DNA of 64,000 nt from Megaleporinus macrocephalus. Its lineage: Eukaryota > Chordata > Actinopteri > Characiformes > Anostomidae. This document shows positions 47,380 through 59,733 of this stretch, piece by piece (position 1 is the stretch's first letter; every line of letters starts with the position of its first letter). The stretch is taken from NCBI GenBank assembly GCA_021613375.1, contig CM038720.1:43517178-43581177 (forward strand), given 5' to 3'. Position numbers and translations under genes: made by a program. The notes below the pieces were generated by a model, which saw only the letters and a program-made list of their open reading frames with translations, did not search any database and was not told the DNA's origin.

Positions 47380-47655
47380 CTGTGACCTAATTTACAGTTT
47401 AGGGGAAGGACATGAGGATGAGTCAGAAAATGTCATATTATAACACATATATTTTTAAACACATACCTGATAACAAGACTCTAGAGTGCTTAAACATCTC
47501 ATAGGTGCACATAATGGGCACAATAATTAGTGTGTTGTATATTAAGACTACACGTCTTTCTGTGATAATAATATCCCAAGAGAACAAACTAGCCTATACA
47601 TATTCACAGAAGGATGAATTATTAGGTTTAGGGGTATGACAGCCCCCCACACAAT
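47380..47655 (+). promoter_or_regulatory. Orphan OR upstream region without an OR gene
   Basis: Closely matches the OR gene 1 and 2 upstream blocks from CTGTGACCTAATTTACA to TAGGGGTATGACAGCCCCCCAC, where homology stops. The homeodomain-type TAATTAG (47524-47530) and O/E-like TCCCAAGAGAA (47574-47584) are kept. The TATAAAT box has become TATACAT (47596-47602). No OR coding sequence follows within the next 6 kb on this strand until gene 3, which has its own upstream region. Confidence 0.75.
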
Positions 47656-50089
47656 ACACAGAAATGAGCAAAAAAGTTCTATTAAAATTCAACAGCAATC
47701 CAAAGAGGATTTAGTTTAAGGTTTAAACTATCAACTACACCACAGAAAGGTGTGTATATCTGCTGTTAATTCGGGTTTCTTTACCATTTTTAAAACTTTC
47801 CACAGCTGAACCTGCCTGGGAGTCTGAGAGCTCCACCGCTTTTGTTCTACAGTAGTAAATCTTAATAAAGCGTTAATAAAGCTCTCAGTCACACAGGTAT
47901 TGTGACAGTTTGTAGACTAACGTTTTGTCTGGCCAGAAAAACATTCATTTTTTTTCTGTCCAGCAACTTTTGGCTGAGACTTTTAAGCTGTTGATGTCAG
48001 GAGAGTTGACAGACTGACTCACTGACTGACTCACTCACTCATTCATCATCTAACCCACTGATCCACCAGGCTGATGTCCCAGTGCACAGTCCAGTAAATT
48101 CCGATTCTCTATATTTGTTGATTTGATTGATGCTGACTGTCTAAACACAGTGAGCTCTTGTAGGATATGTGGAATGTGTTTTACCTCATGGTAATGTAAG
48201 GAATGAGTAAAATAACTACTGCAGCTAAAATCACTGCAGTAATGATCCAATCATTAATGATCCAATCAGAGACTCTCAAATATTTACTGATTCAAATTAA
48301 AACAACAACTTTGTTTGCTCTGGCTGTGTTTAACTTTCTATACGTCTGTTCCGAAGAAATCAGCATTTGCTTTTCAAAACTACAATGTTTAGCCTGTATC
48401 TGCAAACTATATGTTACCAAACGTTCTCAGACAGACATTTTCACATTTAAGCAGATAATAGTGATAATATTGTTACTAATGAGCTTTATTAATTAACCTG
48501 AACTGAAACCAGTTAACCATGCATGATACACAGGCTGGAAGGCTAGAGTTATCTGGTGGCTTGAGAAGCAGTTTACTAAATCTGTTTGGATTCCATTGGC
48601 AGGAGATTAGAATGTTTTTTGCATTGAAGTGTTATTGTCTCTAAAGACAGTTTCTTGAAAGCAGGACGCAGCCTCTCCAGTCCAACTCAGCCAGACAGGA
48701 CGGTGCCAGACCAGTTCATTTTACTGATTTCAAGGCTTCATTGTGACTTTTATCTGACTAAAAAAATTGAAAATATTTGAACATAATTTCCTGCATGTTT
48801 TGGCATCATTGTGCTCTAAACAGAAACAGACACATCCGTGCTGATACGGACACAATATTCACAACCCATTAATACCAGTCATGGAGAAACAGGGCTCCCC
48901 ACCTCTCCAAGGTTAAACATCACCCATCAATCCACCACCAAGCAAATCCCCAGTATGTTTCTAAAACACTGCCTTCCTGTTTTCCCAGTTTTAAAACATC
49001 TTACGGGCATGAAAGAGGATGGTCAAACAAGGTCACATGTTTAGGGTAAGTATGGACCTGTTAACCAGACCCACACATAATTTCTGTATGATGAGCTGGA
49101 GACTAGAAGAATGATCTAGATGTGCTCTTGTCTTCGTCCTTCATCTGGGCTTTTCTGCCAGTGTCCATTGTTCAGATCTAAACTGGAACAAGAGGCTTTA
49201 ATCAGAAAATTAAAATTCATAAGAGATTCATTGGCTGACAAGTGAAAAAAAAGAGAAGCAACTGCTAACAAAAGAAAATCAGGTTCTGTTTTTAAACCAT
49301 CCCAACAATAATTCTTAAGCAGGTCCAGGACTCTGTTCCTGAATCAGTCTGTGTGGAGGAGAATCAGCTGTGTTCTCTATATCCCCGTCAAACAGACCCA
49401 CCATGACATCCTGACAGCTACAACTGGTAGAACGGCCACTGCTGGACACAGGCACATCCAGTCGTAGCTGCTGTTGTACTTCTCCACTGGGTGCAGGCCG
49501 AGTAGCTGGCACGTCAAAAACAGTGTTTTATTTTATTGGAGGTGAAACGTCCCATAAGTGATCAGAAGCTCAGAGAGACTGAGGGGTGAGTGAGGGGTAC
49601 AGTCTGAAACTGAACAGAACTCAGGACACCGCGTGGACTCACACAGCAGATGTGTTCATCAGTCGGGCGGTGGATCTTTTAACTCCTCACCTGCTCCAGG
49701 ATGGGTGAAGTTCAGATTACAGACTGTAAGCAGATCTGAAATCAGGCCCAACACGCTGGATCTACTCTGATCCTGTTCTGGTCATGTTTTCGGTGATTAC
49801 TGCAGATCAGCAGCTGAATTAGGATTTTAAACAGGGCCACATATTCTCCACTGGTGTCCAGTCAGGACTACAGGCAGGCCTGTCTAGTACCCAGACCCTC
49901 TTTGAACACAGCTGGCCTTTATAATGTTATAATGTGTATAATCTTTATAAAAATAATCATAAATAATGAACCTGCTTCCTACTTCTCATAGATATTTTCC
50001 ACTCACCATCCTGATCATATATGTAGGTTAACTGACTAGTATTTGCTCCAGAACAGAGACTTCACCTGAAAAGTCCTCTGATCAAACTT
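47656..50089. other. Intergenic DNA, nothing recognised
   Basis: No gene is supported on either strand. A CTCACTGACTGA simple repeat lies near 48010-48045. Short frames at 48203-48496, 48838-49044 and 49315-49512 have no recognisable motifs. Confidence 0.5.
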
Positions 50090-52560
50090 TAATGACCTCA
50101 CTGAGCAGTTTGAGTGGGCTGATTGGCATCCATATAACATCCCTTCTTGTTAAGCAGTACCAACTCTAACTTCCCACAAACAGAAATCCCAAATTTCAAG
50201 GATGAAGTTCTTCCACTCATTAGATCATACATTGATCATACAACTGAGCTAAAGATCAATAGTAGTGCAGATAGGCTGTACTTCCTCGGTTAGTGCACTA
50301 GTGGCCACCCCAAAGATCCTGTTAGGAGCTGTGTTCACATGGGTTCAGATAGAGGGCAAACACCTTGTTACAGGAATACTAAAGTGATGAATTCAAAATC
50401 TGTTCTGTGTACATGAAAGCATTAGAATTACCTGTAGTCAAAGCTGAGCTCTCTAAAAGTGTTACAAGGCTTCATGATGTTCCTGAGTTGCTGTAATGCA
50501 CTGGAAGAAACTAGATACTCACATGATTTCCACTTGTCATCACACATGAAAAGCTTGATCATGAAACTGCTGAACAAAGTAGAAGAGAAGCAAAAGCAAG
50601 TAGAGTACGTGGAACAAATACAAAGCAACAGGAGAAGAGTGACACATTTGAAGCACTAAACTCTGTAGGGAAGCACCCCAAAGAATATGGGAACACTGGG
50701 GCTGGTGATTGGGCCTGTAGTGTCCCATCAGTGGTGCCTGTAAAAAGTCAAAGCTGGTGAAGCTGAAGAGGTAATGTTTATGTTTTAATAGATCCTGTTA
50801 TCTTAGCTACTTTCTGTACAGTACATGTCACAGCTCAAAATCAAAGACAGAAGGACAAACATCTTATTGGTCTTATTGATTATCTTGAGTATGAGTAACG
50901 AAACATCAGTGCCAACAAACACGGCTTCAGGTTTAGAAGTTTCTAGATGTAAACAAATTTATATGAGATGCAAGTCAGTGCTGATAATATACCTACACAG
51001 ATGTTCCATATAATAATAATATTCCAAAGATAGAACAACATCGAGCTGCTGATAGGAACCAATGTCACAAAGGTCCCCAGGAAATTACAAACAGTCAGCA
51101 TAAGGGGTTCTATGCTGAAAAGACCCTATTGGGATGGGTAATCAATGGTCTGTAACAGTAAATCAATACCTGAAAATGTTCTGACTAATCAAAACAGTTA
51201 TGACTTTAAAGAAAAAAAAAACAGTGGAAAAGCATGAAATGTTATTTAAAGATAAAATGTTCCTCAACATTGCAAATGAGTCAGTCTCACTAATGGAAGG
51301 ACACAGTATCATTAACTTGCCCTTCAGGAAAAAATACATGCACATGCCTAACAACCGGCTTGTTGCCATGCAGCGTCTCCTAAACCTAAACAGAAAGTTA
51401 AAGAGAAATGAGTCTTCCTCAGTGATGTAACAGCTACAGAATTTTCTGAGGTGGTCCCACAGGAAGACTCGAAAAAGAGTAGATTTTGATGAGCTTGTTG
51501 AGTTTATACTGCTACCCTCAGGTTCAGTAAACATAAACATTTTTAGAAACAGCATAAACATATTTTTATTGTGTAAATTTGTAATAAAATGTTAAGTAGA
51601 ATTTGCTTTGAGTCAGAATTAGTTTTTACAGTGTGGCATATTATATATTATGGAGTCTCTGGAGCTTTTCATGGCCCTGATCTTACCAAGTCACTACTTG
51701 GAGTACTGCTTAAGTTTAGACTCCATCCCATAGCACATATTGTAGAGATCAGATTTGTTTCATCGAGTAAAGATTTCCAAAGCAGACACGGACTTTCTAC
51801 AATTTATGAGGCAGCCTGATGGAGTCATTGAACAGAATCCATTGGACTACCGCATACTGGTACGGGGTTTGGGGCTGTCTCCTTCCCAAGCTGTGCCCTG
51901 CAAAGGATAATCCCACATAAACCCACAGGTAAGCAAGACTATAACCAAGAATATAACCACAGAGCAGGAGGCAGTGTAGCTGATATTAGACCTCATGGAG
52001 CTGTGTAGCAAAGAGGAATTCCAGCTCACCAAGAGCAATAACAGAGCTGTGTTGTCTACCATAATGGAGAGGGACAGAGGCAAGGACATCATGGACTTAG
52101 TCAAATATCAACTACCAACAGACCAAGCGCTGGGTCTGCAGAGGAATGTGGAGGATTATACTTCCAGGTTTGATATCATAGTCACTGAAAGGCACATACA
52201 CAGAGAGGAATCGTCTTACTCTCCCAGACAAACAACTGTTGCAAGGCTATAGATGAGATCAGCCAATACCTACAGTTCGGTCTACGTAGTGAATTAGCTG
52301 GATTTAAGATCTTCTCAAACTAAAAGATTTTAGTGTTTTGTGTTGTATCAAACACAAGAAATTTAGACAGCCACTGACCTTCCAGTTGCACCATTTTGCT
52401 GATGCCTGTAAGATTTGAAATTGAGCAGTAAGCTACCTTAGGATAATCAATGACTGGGATTAGAGACATGTCTCTTTCGTAATTTAAAGCAAATCACGAT
52501 GTCAAGACTTGAACACAACCAAATCTCCCACCATTTACCTCAGTTGAAACAAAAAGAGGA
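50090..52560 (+). mobile_element. BEL/Pao-type LTR retrotransposon remnant (gag-protease-RT)
   Basis: Plus-strand frames with many stops show, in order: a gag relic (FMMFLSCCNALEETRYSHD at about 50470, preceded by a DRLYFL...TSG.P-like segment near 50270), a protease-like VLIDPVILATFCTVHV near 50780, and the N-terminal RT linker (IANESVSLMEGH...LPF and MPNNRLVAMQRLLNLNRKLK, 51270-51410). Then come the RT entry (FHGPDLTKSLLGVLLKFR near 51670), DYRILVRGLGLSPSQA near 51845, LMELCSKEEFQLTKSNNRAV (51990-52050) and an RNase H-like FADACKI...VSYLRI near 52395-52440. The catalytic YVDD box was not found. The order and motifs fit BEL/Pao. The BEL/Pao identity is inferred from memory of the family. Confidence 0.7.
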
Positions 52561-53479
52561 AGAGGTCTAGTAAGACAAGGCCAGGTACAGCACAACTTAT
52601 CTGACTAGGTCACTAATTTAGTCTGAAAAAGATCTGAAAATGGTTTTGATCACTTTAACAGCAGTAAGACCTAAAAATGCATGCTTGCACAGGGATAAAC
52701 TGGAGCTTTAATCCACCAGGGGCCCCTCACGATGGTGGAATGTGGGGAGACAGAGCAGGTCAGTGAATTGGGTCCTAGTCACCAGGCACTGGTGGAAACA
52801 AGTACAATACCTGGCCAGAGCAGAAAAAGACAGTCTTTGACCATATTCTTCTTTATTTCAGACCATCCTTGGGTTAACATTGTAATTTATGGTTTTAAGT
52901 TTCTTTATATACACTTTATATTCTGAAATAAGTGCTTCAGGTTTTGGTCAACATCTTTATGTGGACCCTGGAATATTACGGATGTGGAGTTTTGCTGAGC
53001 CACCATTACAGTTATTAATAGGACAGCAAGATAAAAACAACATCTACAAACACCTGACCCAGAGCTTTCACCTGTTTAGCCACAACTACAATCCATCCAA
53101 AGGTCAACTGTAATTCCAGGTAAAGTCCAGCAGCCCAGATAAAACCTACATGGTGCTCCACAAGGCCGGACACTGACAAACTACTGTTAATAAACATCAT
53201 CACCACATTCACAAACACACTTTAAACTGCACTGTGCACGAAGGAAATCTCTCAGAGTGTATAATAGATCTCATGGCTGAAGACCATCCAGACTGTTACC
53301 AGCACAAAGATTGTCCATCTGTATGTACATTATAACAGCACGGCTGTCTAATCAGAGGGAGTAGATCTGACTCTCATTAAAAACATAAAGGAACCGCACA
53401 GACTTCTGACATTTATGATGTAATTTTATTTGGTCTTCCATTCACTGTATGTAAACACCACACAGAAACCAACAGTGCA
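52561..53479. other. Intergenic DNA upstream of OR gene 3
   Basis: No supported gene. The first part may be more decayed LTR-element sequence. Short frames at 52732-52926 and 52889-53113 lack family motifs. Confidence 0.45.
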
Positions 53480-53851
53480 TAATTAATCTCACATGACTAA
53501 ATTATGTGCACAATAATTAGTATGGCTTTCATGAAGACAACTTACAGAATTAACCTTATTTTCATGATAATGATACCTCTGGAGAGATCACTGGGCTATA
53601 TATGGCGAACACCAGAGATTCTCTGCAGCTCTCAGTAGTGAGATCAGGTCACGGTAATAACTAAATTAAATTTCTCAGTTTAGTCTACAATGTACAAGAA
53701 ATGTATGAAAATATCAGCAGTGTGAATAATATGATACCACGTCTGTAATGTTAGTTTATAGTAGTTTATAGTTAACCATGTATTCAAGGCTGGACTGGAA
53801 CGTCTCCCAGTGAGAACAGAGCACCGAAAAGCTGCACAGGAGACAAGGAAT
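53480..53851 (+). promoter_or_regulatory. OR gene 3 upstream / promoter-like region
   Basis: Diverged from the gene 1/2 blocks, but the GCACAATAATTAGT word is kept (TAATTAG at 53514-53520). A TATATAT box follows at 53597-53603, with an O/E-like CCTCTGGAGAG at 53576-53586 between them. The order homeodomain site, O/E-like site, TATA is the same as in genes 1 and 2. A CTCCCAG before 53812 parallels the possible 3' splice site in genes 1 and 2. Confidence 0.5.
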
Positions 53852-54844
53852 ATGCAGAATTCACAGACTCCGACTCAGAACGACTCTCTGATTCATCCTC
53901 CAGGCTTTTACATCGTTGGTCTGCTTTCTTTTCCTTATACAAACATATATGTGGTTTTCTTAACTGTGATTTATGTTATAACCGCCGTTTCTAACTGCTT
54001 TGTAATCTGTATCATTTTTATTGATCATAATTTGCATGTACCCAAGTTCATTGCGGTGGGGAACCTAGCGGTGGTGGATCTGGTGCTCAGTACGTCCATC
54101 ATCCCAGCTATGATTAAGATCTACCTGCTGAAAGATGGTTTTATAGAGTTTAAGCCGTGTCTGGTGCAGATGTACATGTACTATGTCTTTTTAACACTAG
54201 AGTCGTTTTCTATCGCTGTTCTCGCCTTCGACCGTTTAATCGCCATCTGTTTTCCACTCAGACAGAACTCCATCAACACCACCGCCACCATGGCCGCTAT
54301 TGTGGCTGCAATATGGACGATAAGCCACAGCGCCATTATCGCTTCTACTACAGCCATGACGTATCTGTCCTTCTGTAACTCGGTGCAGGTGAACAGTTAT
54401 TTCTGTGACTACGCTCCGGTTTTCAGACTCGCCTGTAATGATACTTCCCTGCAGTGGACTTTCGCCACCGTTCTGAGTTTAGTCACTATCTTTGTGCCGC
54501 TGAGCTTCATCGTTCTGTCCTATACGTGTATTTTGGTATGTGTGTTTAGGATGAAGAGTGTGGACAGCAGGTTTAAGGCCCTGGTCACCTGCACAGAGCA
54601 CCTCACACTCGTGGCTATTTTCTACATTCCCATCCTGATTATTTTCATGATCGGACTTTTCCGAGTCGGGATGAATCCGGATGTGAGAATCGTGGCTCTT
54701 TCACTGTCGTCCTGCATCCCCCCGTGTACAAACCCCATCATCTACTCACTGAAGACCAAAGAGCTCAGGACCAGAGCCCTCTTCCTGTTTAACAGAGCTT
54801 TTCATGTTGACAGAGGTTCTGTTCGTCCACTTCACAAAAGATAA
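53852..54844 (+). CDS. Teleost odorant receptor (OR gene 3), intact
   Basis: A 330-residue OR starting MQNSQTPTQNDSLIH, the start that aligns with genes 1 and 2. An in-frame ATG at 53810 would add 14 residues and is less likely because it overlaps the possible splice acceptor. The core is almost identical to gene 2. The differences are the N-terminus, SFPYTNIYVV before TM1, YVFLTLE in TM3, A for G in TM4 (TISHSAIIASTT), LVTCTEHL at TM6, PDVRIVA before TM7 and a C-terminal DRGSVRPLHKR tail with a five-residue insertion. FDRLIAIC, NPIIYSL and the ECL2 cysteines are kept. It should be a functional odorant receptor; the ligand is unknown. Confidence 0.92.
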   Translation: MQNSQTPTQNDSLIHPPGFYIVGLLSFPYTNIYVVFLTVIYVITAVSNCFVICIIFIDHNLHVPKFIAVGNLAVVDLVLSTSIIPAMIKIYLLKDGFIEFKPCLVQMYMYYVFLTLESFSIAVLAFDRLIAICFPLRQNSINTTATMAAIVAAIWTISHSAIIASTTAMTYLSFCNSVQVNSYFCDYAPVFRLACNDTSLQWTFATVLSLVTIFVPLSFIVLSYTCILVCVFRMKSVDSRFKALVTCTEHLTLVAIFYIPILIIFMIGLFRVGMNPDVRIVALSLSSCIPPCTNPIIYSLKTKELRTRALFLFNRAFHVDRGSVRPLHKR

Positions 54845-55317
54845 ACTGATAATGGAAAATTAAAGGTATCTGAAATGTCCAGATGTGTAACATTCTGTGA
54901 TTCTGTGTAGACGAAACCGGACCTGTTTAATGATCAGTGTTTTAATGATCAGTGTTTTAATGGTCAGCGTTTTAATGGAGGTGCAAATGCAGTTGTCTCT
55001 TTTTTCTCTTCTCGTTGAGAAAGGTGTTGTATTTAATGCACAGTTGGTTGTTTGATCTTTTGAATGCAGGAGAACATATAACCTATTCTAACAACATTTG
55101 CAGCAGTTATAAAACGTGTTTGTGAGCTGTAAACTCAACAGATCTCACAAGTTCTAATTCTAGTGTTATACGGAAAATAACACTAAAATAAAATTATTAA
55201 TATAAGAAAATAATAATAAAAAATAATATTCTTTATTTATAGAGTACTCTTCATATAAGCAGCTGCTCAAAGTCCTTTACAGACAGTATTGATCAGAAAG
55301 AACAGAAACTGGGGAAG
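54845..55317. other. OR gene 3 3' flank
   Basis: Three tandem copies of an 18-bp TGATCAGTGTTTTAATGA-like unit lie at about 54930-54978. AT-rich DNA with an AATAAT-rich stretch at 55180-55235 follows. The flank does not resemble that of genes 1 and 2. Confidence 0.6.
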
Positions 55318-56617
55318 GGTAGAGTATTAATAAACACACAGATCAGGTTTATAAGATGTAGAGTATTAATAAACACACAGATCAGGTTTATAAGATTTAG
55401 AGTATTAATAAACACACAGATCAGGTTTATAAATATAAGATGATGTAGAGTATTAATAAACACACAGATCAGGTTTATAAATATAAGAAGATATAGATTA
55501 TTTATAAACACACAGAACAGGTTTATGAGTATGAGAAGATGTAGAGTATTAATAAACACAGATCAGGTTTATAAGTATAAGAAGATGTAGAGTATTAATA
55601 AACACACAGATGAGGTTTATGAGTATAAGAAGATGTAGAATATTAATAAACACACAGATCAGGTTTATAAGTATAAGAAGATGTAGAATATTAATAAACA
55701 CACAGATCAGGTTTATGAGTATAAGAAGATATAGAATATTAATAAACACACAGATCAGGTTTATAAGTATAAGAAGATGTAGAATATTAATAAACACACA
55801 GATCAGGTTTATGACTATGAGAAGATGTAGAATATTAATATACACACAGATCAGGTTTATAAGTGAAAGAAGATATAGAGTCTTAATAAACACACAGATC
55901 AGGTTTATAAGTATAAGAAGATGTAGAGTATTAATAAACGCAGATCAGGTTTATGAGTATAAGAAGATGTAGGATATTAATATACACACAGATCAGGTTT
56001 ATAAGTGAAATAAGATATAGAGTATTAATAAACACACAGATCAGGTTTATAAGTATAAGAGGATGTAGAGTATTAATAAACACACAGATCAGGTTTATAA
56101 GTATAAGAAGCTGTAGAATATTAATAAACACACAGATCAGGTTTATAAGTATAAGAAGCTGTAGAATATTAATAAACACACAGATCAGGTTTATAAGTAT
56201 AAGAAGATATAGAGTATTAATATACACACAGATCAGGTTTATAAGTATAAGAAGCTGTAGAATATTAATAAACACACAGATCAGGTTTATAAGTATAAGA
56301 AGATATAGAGTATTAATATACACACAGATCAGGTTTATAAGTATAAGAAACTGTAGAATATTAATAAACACACAGATCAGGTTTATAAGTATAAGAAGAT
56401 ATAGAGTATTAATATACACACAGATCAGGTTTATAAGTATAAGAAACTGTAGAATATTAATAAACACACAGATCAGGTTTATAAGTATAAGAAGATATAG
56501 AGTATTAATATACACACAGATCAGATTTATAAGTATAAGAAGCTGTAGAATATTAATAAACACAGATCAGGTTTATGAGTATATGATGTAGAGTATTAAT
56601 AAACACACAGATCAGCC
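55318..56617. repeat. 48-bp minisatellite, about 27 copies
   Basis: Unit of 48 bp containing AGTATTAATAAACACACAGA, TCAGGTTTATAAGTATAAG and AAGATGTAG parts. The first few copies (55318-55440) are shorter, near 36-40 bp. Variant words (ATATAG, CTGTAG, TATACACACAG) alternate in a higher-order pattern around 56150-56530. Because 48 is divisible by three, long frames are open on both strands; they are not genes. Confidence 0.95.
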
Positions 56618-56625
56618 AAAACTAC

Positions 56626-56960
56626 TGGAGTCTCTAAAACTGAGCTTGTGTAACTTCAGCATTTTCAGACGGTTTTAGTTGAGTTTAACTTTTTCTTTTT
56701 TTTATTTAATTGCATTATTATTGTATTAGTACTTCATTTTATTTTTATTCTCTCCAGAATATTTTTTTTATTTCTCCAGTACTTTTTATTTATTTTGTTT
56801 TGTTTTAGTTTATTAGTTTTAGTTCTTTTTATTACTGTTTATGTATGTATTGACTGTATTATAGTTTGCCTGTTTATCTTTTTATGTCGAAATCTTATTA
56901 ATAGGTTTATTTTCATGGCTTTATTAATTTTATTTATCTTCTTAATTAAATCTCAATTGT
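56626..56960. repeat. Duplicated AT-rich block, copy A
   Basis: Starts CTGGAGTCTCTAAAACTGAG and matches 58726-59050 through the ACGGTTTTAGTTGAGTTTAA word, a T-rich run and a CATGGCTTTATTAATTTTAT word. Copy A lacks about 16 bp (CTAACCGCCTTC part) that copy B has. Confidence 0.85.
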
Positions 56961-58235
56961 TCTCTTACAACATGTTTCTGTTTGTGTCTGCTTAAAAAAT
57001 ACAGACATACACACACACACACACAGTTCAGCTCTGAAATAGGAGTGACCTCTAGTGTCAGACAGGCTGAATTAATCAGAAGACGATTCTAAATTAATAT
57101 GTGCTCTAAACTGTTGTATTACTGAATAATTAATAGAAACAACATATAAAACTTTTGGTGTCAAGGTATAATATTGTAATCTATATTTATGTATTTATCA
57201 ATATTTATATCTGCACAGTTCTGATCAGGCAGCTTTATTAACCATCAGATTTTTCAAAAGAGGCGCACAGTAAAAAGGTCCAACTGACAAACCAAAAAAC
57301 AGAAAATAAGTTAATTTCACTTTAGAATATTATGATACAAAAATAAAATAATAATACTGTTTAATATTTAATAATAACACTTTATTATGTAAATATTACT
57401 CAGTATTAATTGAGTAAGTAGAGCTTTTCCATACGTCAGTGTGTTTATTTAACCCTTTCCAAGCTTCCCCTTGTGGAAACAACACAGTTTTACCTACAGT
57501 TTTCATCTAATACCTGCTTTGACTGCTCAGTACTTCATTAAGCTAAATCAAGATTGCTGCTGAAGGAACTTCAGAATACTAACTCTGAATGTTTGAGCTT
57601 ATTAATAACATTTACAGCATTTGTCAAATACTTTTATCCAGAAAAACCTTCAGTCTACCTGTACCCAGGTAGGTGTTAGGGTTAGCTATATAGTGGATAC
57701 TTATCATTTGTTGTCTGTTATGTTTTATTGATCAAACAAACAGTGAATGCTCTGTAAAGCATGGTCATTCCATTTAGAAAAACAATCAAACAGTCATTTC
57801 TGTTAATGACACAAGGTTTTTTTATGTAATCTCATATTGTAACTTGGTCCTATCTAAATGTGTATCTTACTAAATTGCCTAATTTATGTTTTCACTAAAC
57901 ATTAATAAATAATATTATAAAGTTTTATACATTTTCTTCTGTGACTGACCAAAATTTTTTCAAACCAATAGATTTTATCAGGGCAACAAAATGTCATTCA
58001 CTTCAGTCATGTGTAAGAAACCCACAAGATTTGAACAGATCACTTTATCCTAAACATCCACTTTATCCTAAACATGTATATCCCACTGTTCTGCACAGAC
58101 CCTCCGAGTGAGGCTAGTTTACCCTGTAATCTTTTCATTTAGATGCAAAGGCTGAAAACCAGTTTATCCACAAGTGGGAGCTGTTAGCACACCAGTAGCT
58201 TTTATATCACTGACCTGATACGCTGGCATAAAACA

Positions 58236-58333
<98 letters not shown>

Positions 58334-58725
58334 TATATATACACACACTCTACTCAGTGAATCAGTGTAGAACTTTAACATGTAAATTATTATTTTTATT
58401 TATTTCTTAAACAACCAAGAAAATAAAAAACAGCACAGAGTTGATCAGGAGTATAACTAATAATCATATACAAGAAACTCTTCAGATTATTATTTGCTTC
58501 TTTGTAAAGAAAAACTAATCTCGACTAATCTCTGACTAACCTGGGACTAGCCTGGGACTAACCTGGGAATAACGACGAGAAACACAGTGTATTATTTTTA
58601 CTTATACATCATTCTCTGGACATACGCCAGCTTATATCTGATCTCTGATGTCTATGAATAACAGCAACTTCTAGAACTGGGAAGATCTGCTTTCAGCTCC
58701 AGTAGCACCAGCATACTGGAATAAC
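56961..58725. other. AT-rich intergenic DNA with CA/TA microsatellites
   Basis: No gene is seen. A short AC run lies at 57005-57024 and a compound (AC)n(AT)n(AC)n microsatellite at about 58228-58345. A repeated CATCCACTTTATCCTAAA word occurs near 58045-58075. Confidence 0.6.
58228..58345. repeat. Compound AC/AT microsatellite
   Basis: A long AC run passes into an AT run at about 58298-58318, then more AC and AT. Confidence 0.95.
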
Positions 58726-59050
58726 TGGACTCTCTAAAACTGAGCTTGTGTAACTCCAGCATTTTCAGTCTCTAACCGCCTTCAGACGGTTTTAGTTGAG
58801 TTTAACTTTTTCTTTTTTTTATTTAATTGTATTATTATTTTATTAGTACTTTATTTTATTTTTATTTTTTTCTCCAGTACTTTTTCATTCATTTTGTTTT
58901 GTTTTACATTACTTTATTACTCTATTTTATGTTTTGAATGTTTTAAATTTTAGTTTGCCTGTTTATCTTTTTATGTTGAAATCTAATAGGTTTATTACCA
59001 TGGCTTTATTAATTTTATTTAGCTTCTTAATTAAATCTCAATTGTTCTCT
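58726..59050. repeat. Duplicated AT-rich block, copy B
   Basis: Partner of 56626-56960. Both end near AATCTCAATTGTTCTCT. Confidence 0.85.
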
Positions 59051-59733
59051 AATTATTTTACCTTTGATCTTGTATGATTTCATTGTAAATGTATGTCAGT
59101 CTGTTAATTTTAAGTCTTAAAAAGCTGGCCTGCATTGAAAATAAGGGTCCCCCTCTCTGACCAACCTTAGACCAATTTTACAGTCTAAAACTCTACTACA
59201 CTGTTTTAAACCCAACCTCATCTGCTCTACATATTTATTGGCTTTGGGTGCTTTTTCAGAAATATCTTGTCTGTTTATTATGATTAGACTGAAATTTGGT
59301 AGCTTTAAACATCAAACAAATGATATCTTCAGATTTGACTTTCATAAAAATAAAAACAGTTATGCACATTTTGTGGTTTTCAGGTTAAACCAGTTTGTTA
59401 GCTATACTGTGGTCAGTTTCATCCCTGTTCATTCTGTGGTCTTTCATTCTCAGAAAAGCTGTAAACAAAAATTAGTTCTACTAATTTATTGGTGCTTCTC
59501 AACATTTATTTTACCAGTTTAGTCGTAATGTTAACACCTATTACTGTAATGTACTGTACCATATTTGATTCTAATTTCATTGCTTTATGTAATTTTACAC
59601 CAAATCTATAAGACACACATTAGCGTTCTGTTATTAGCAGAATATTTACCACAACAGTCCTTATGAGAAAGAAAGTGATGACAGAACTACCACTGATAAG
59701 TTAAGGATCTTATTGTCATGTATGTTTATTATT
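59051..59733. other. AT-rich intergenic DNA
   Basis: A plus-strand frame at 59238-59522 codes for a 94-residue hydrophobic protein with no recognisable motif, so I do not call it a gene. Confidence 0.45.

Noticed and set aside
53810..53851. Upstream ATG as the start of OR gene 3
   Set aside because: It would add 14 residues absent from genes 1 and 2 and lies at the possible splice acceptor; the ATG at 53852 aligns with the other starts.
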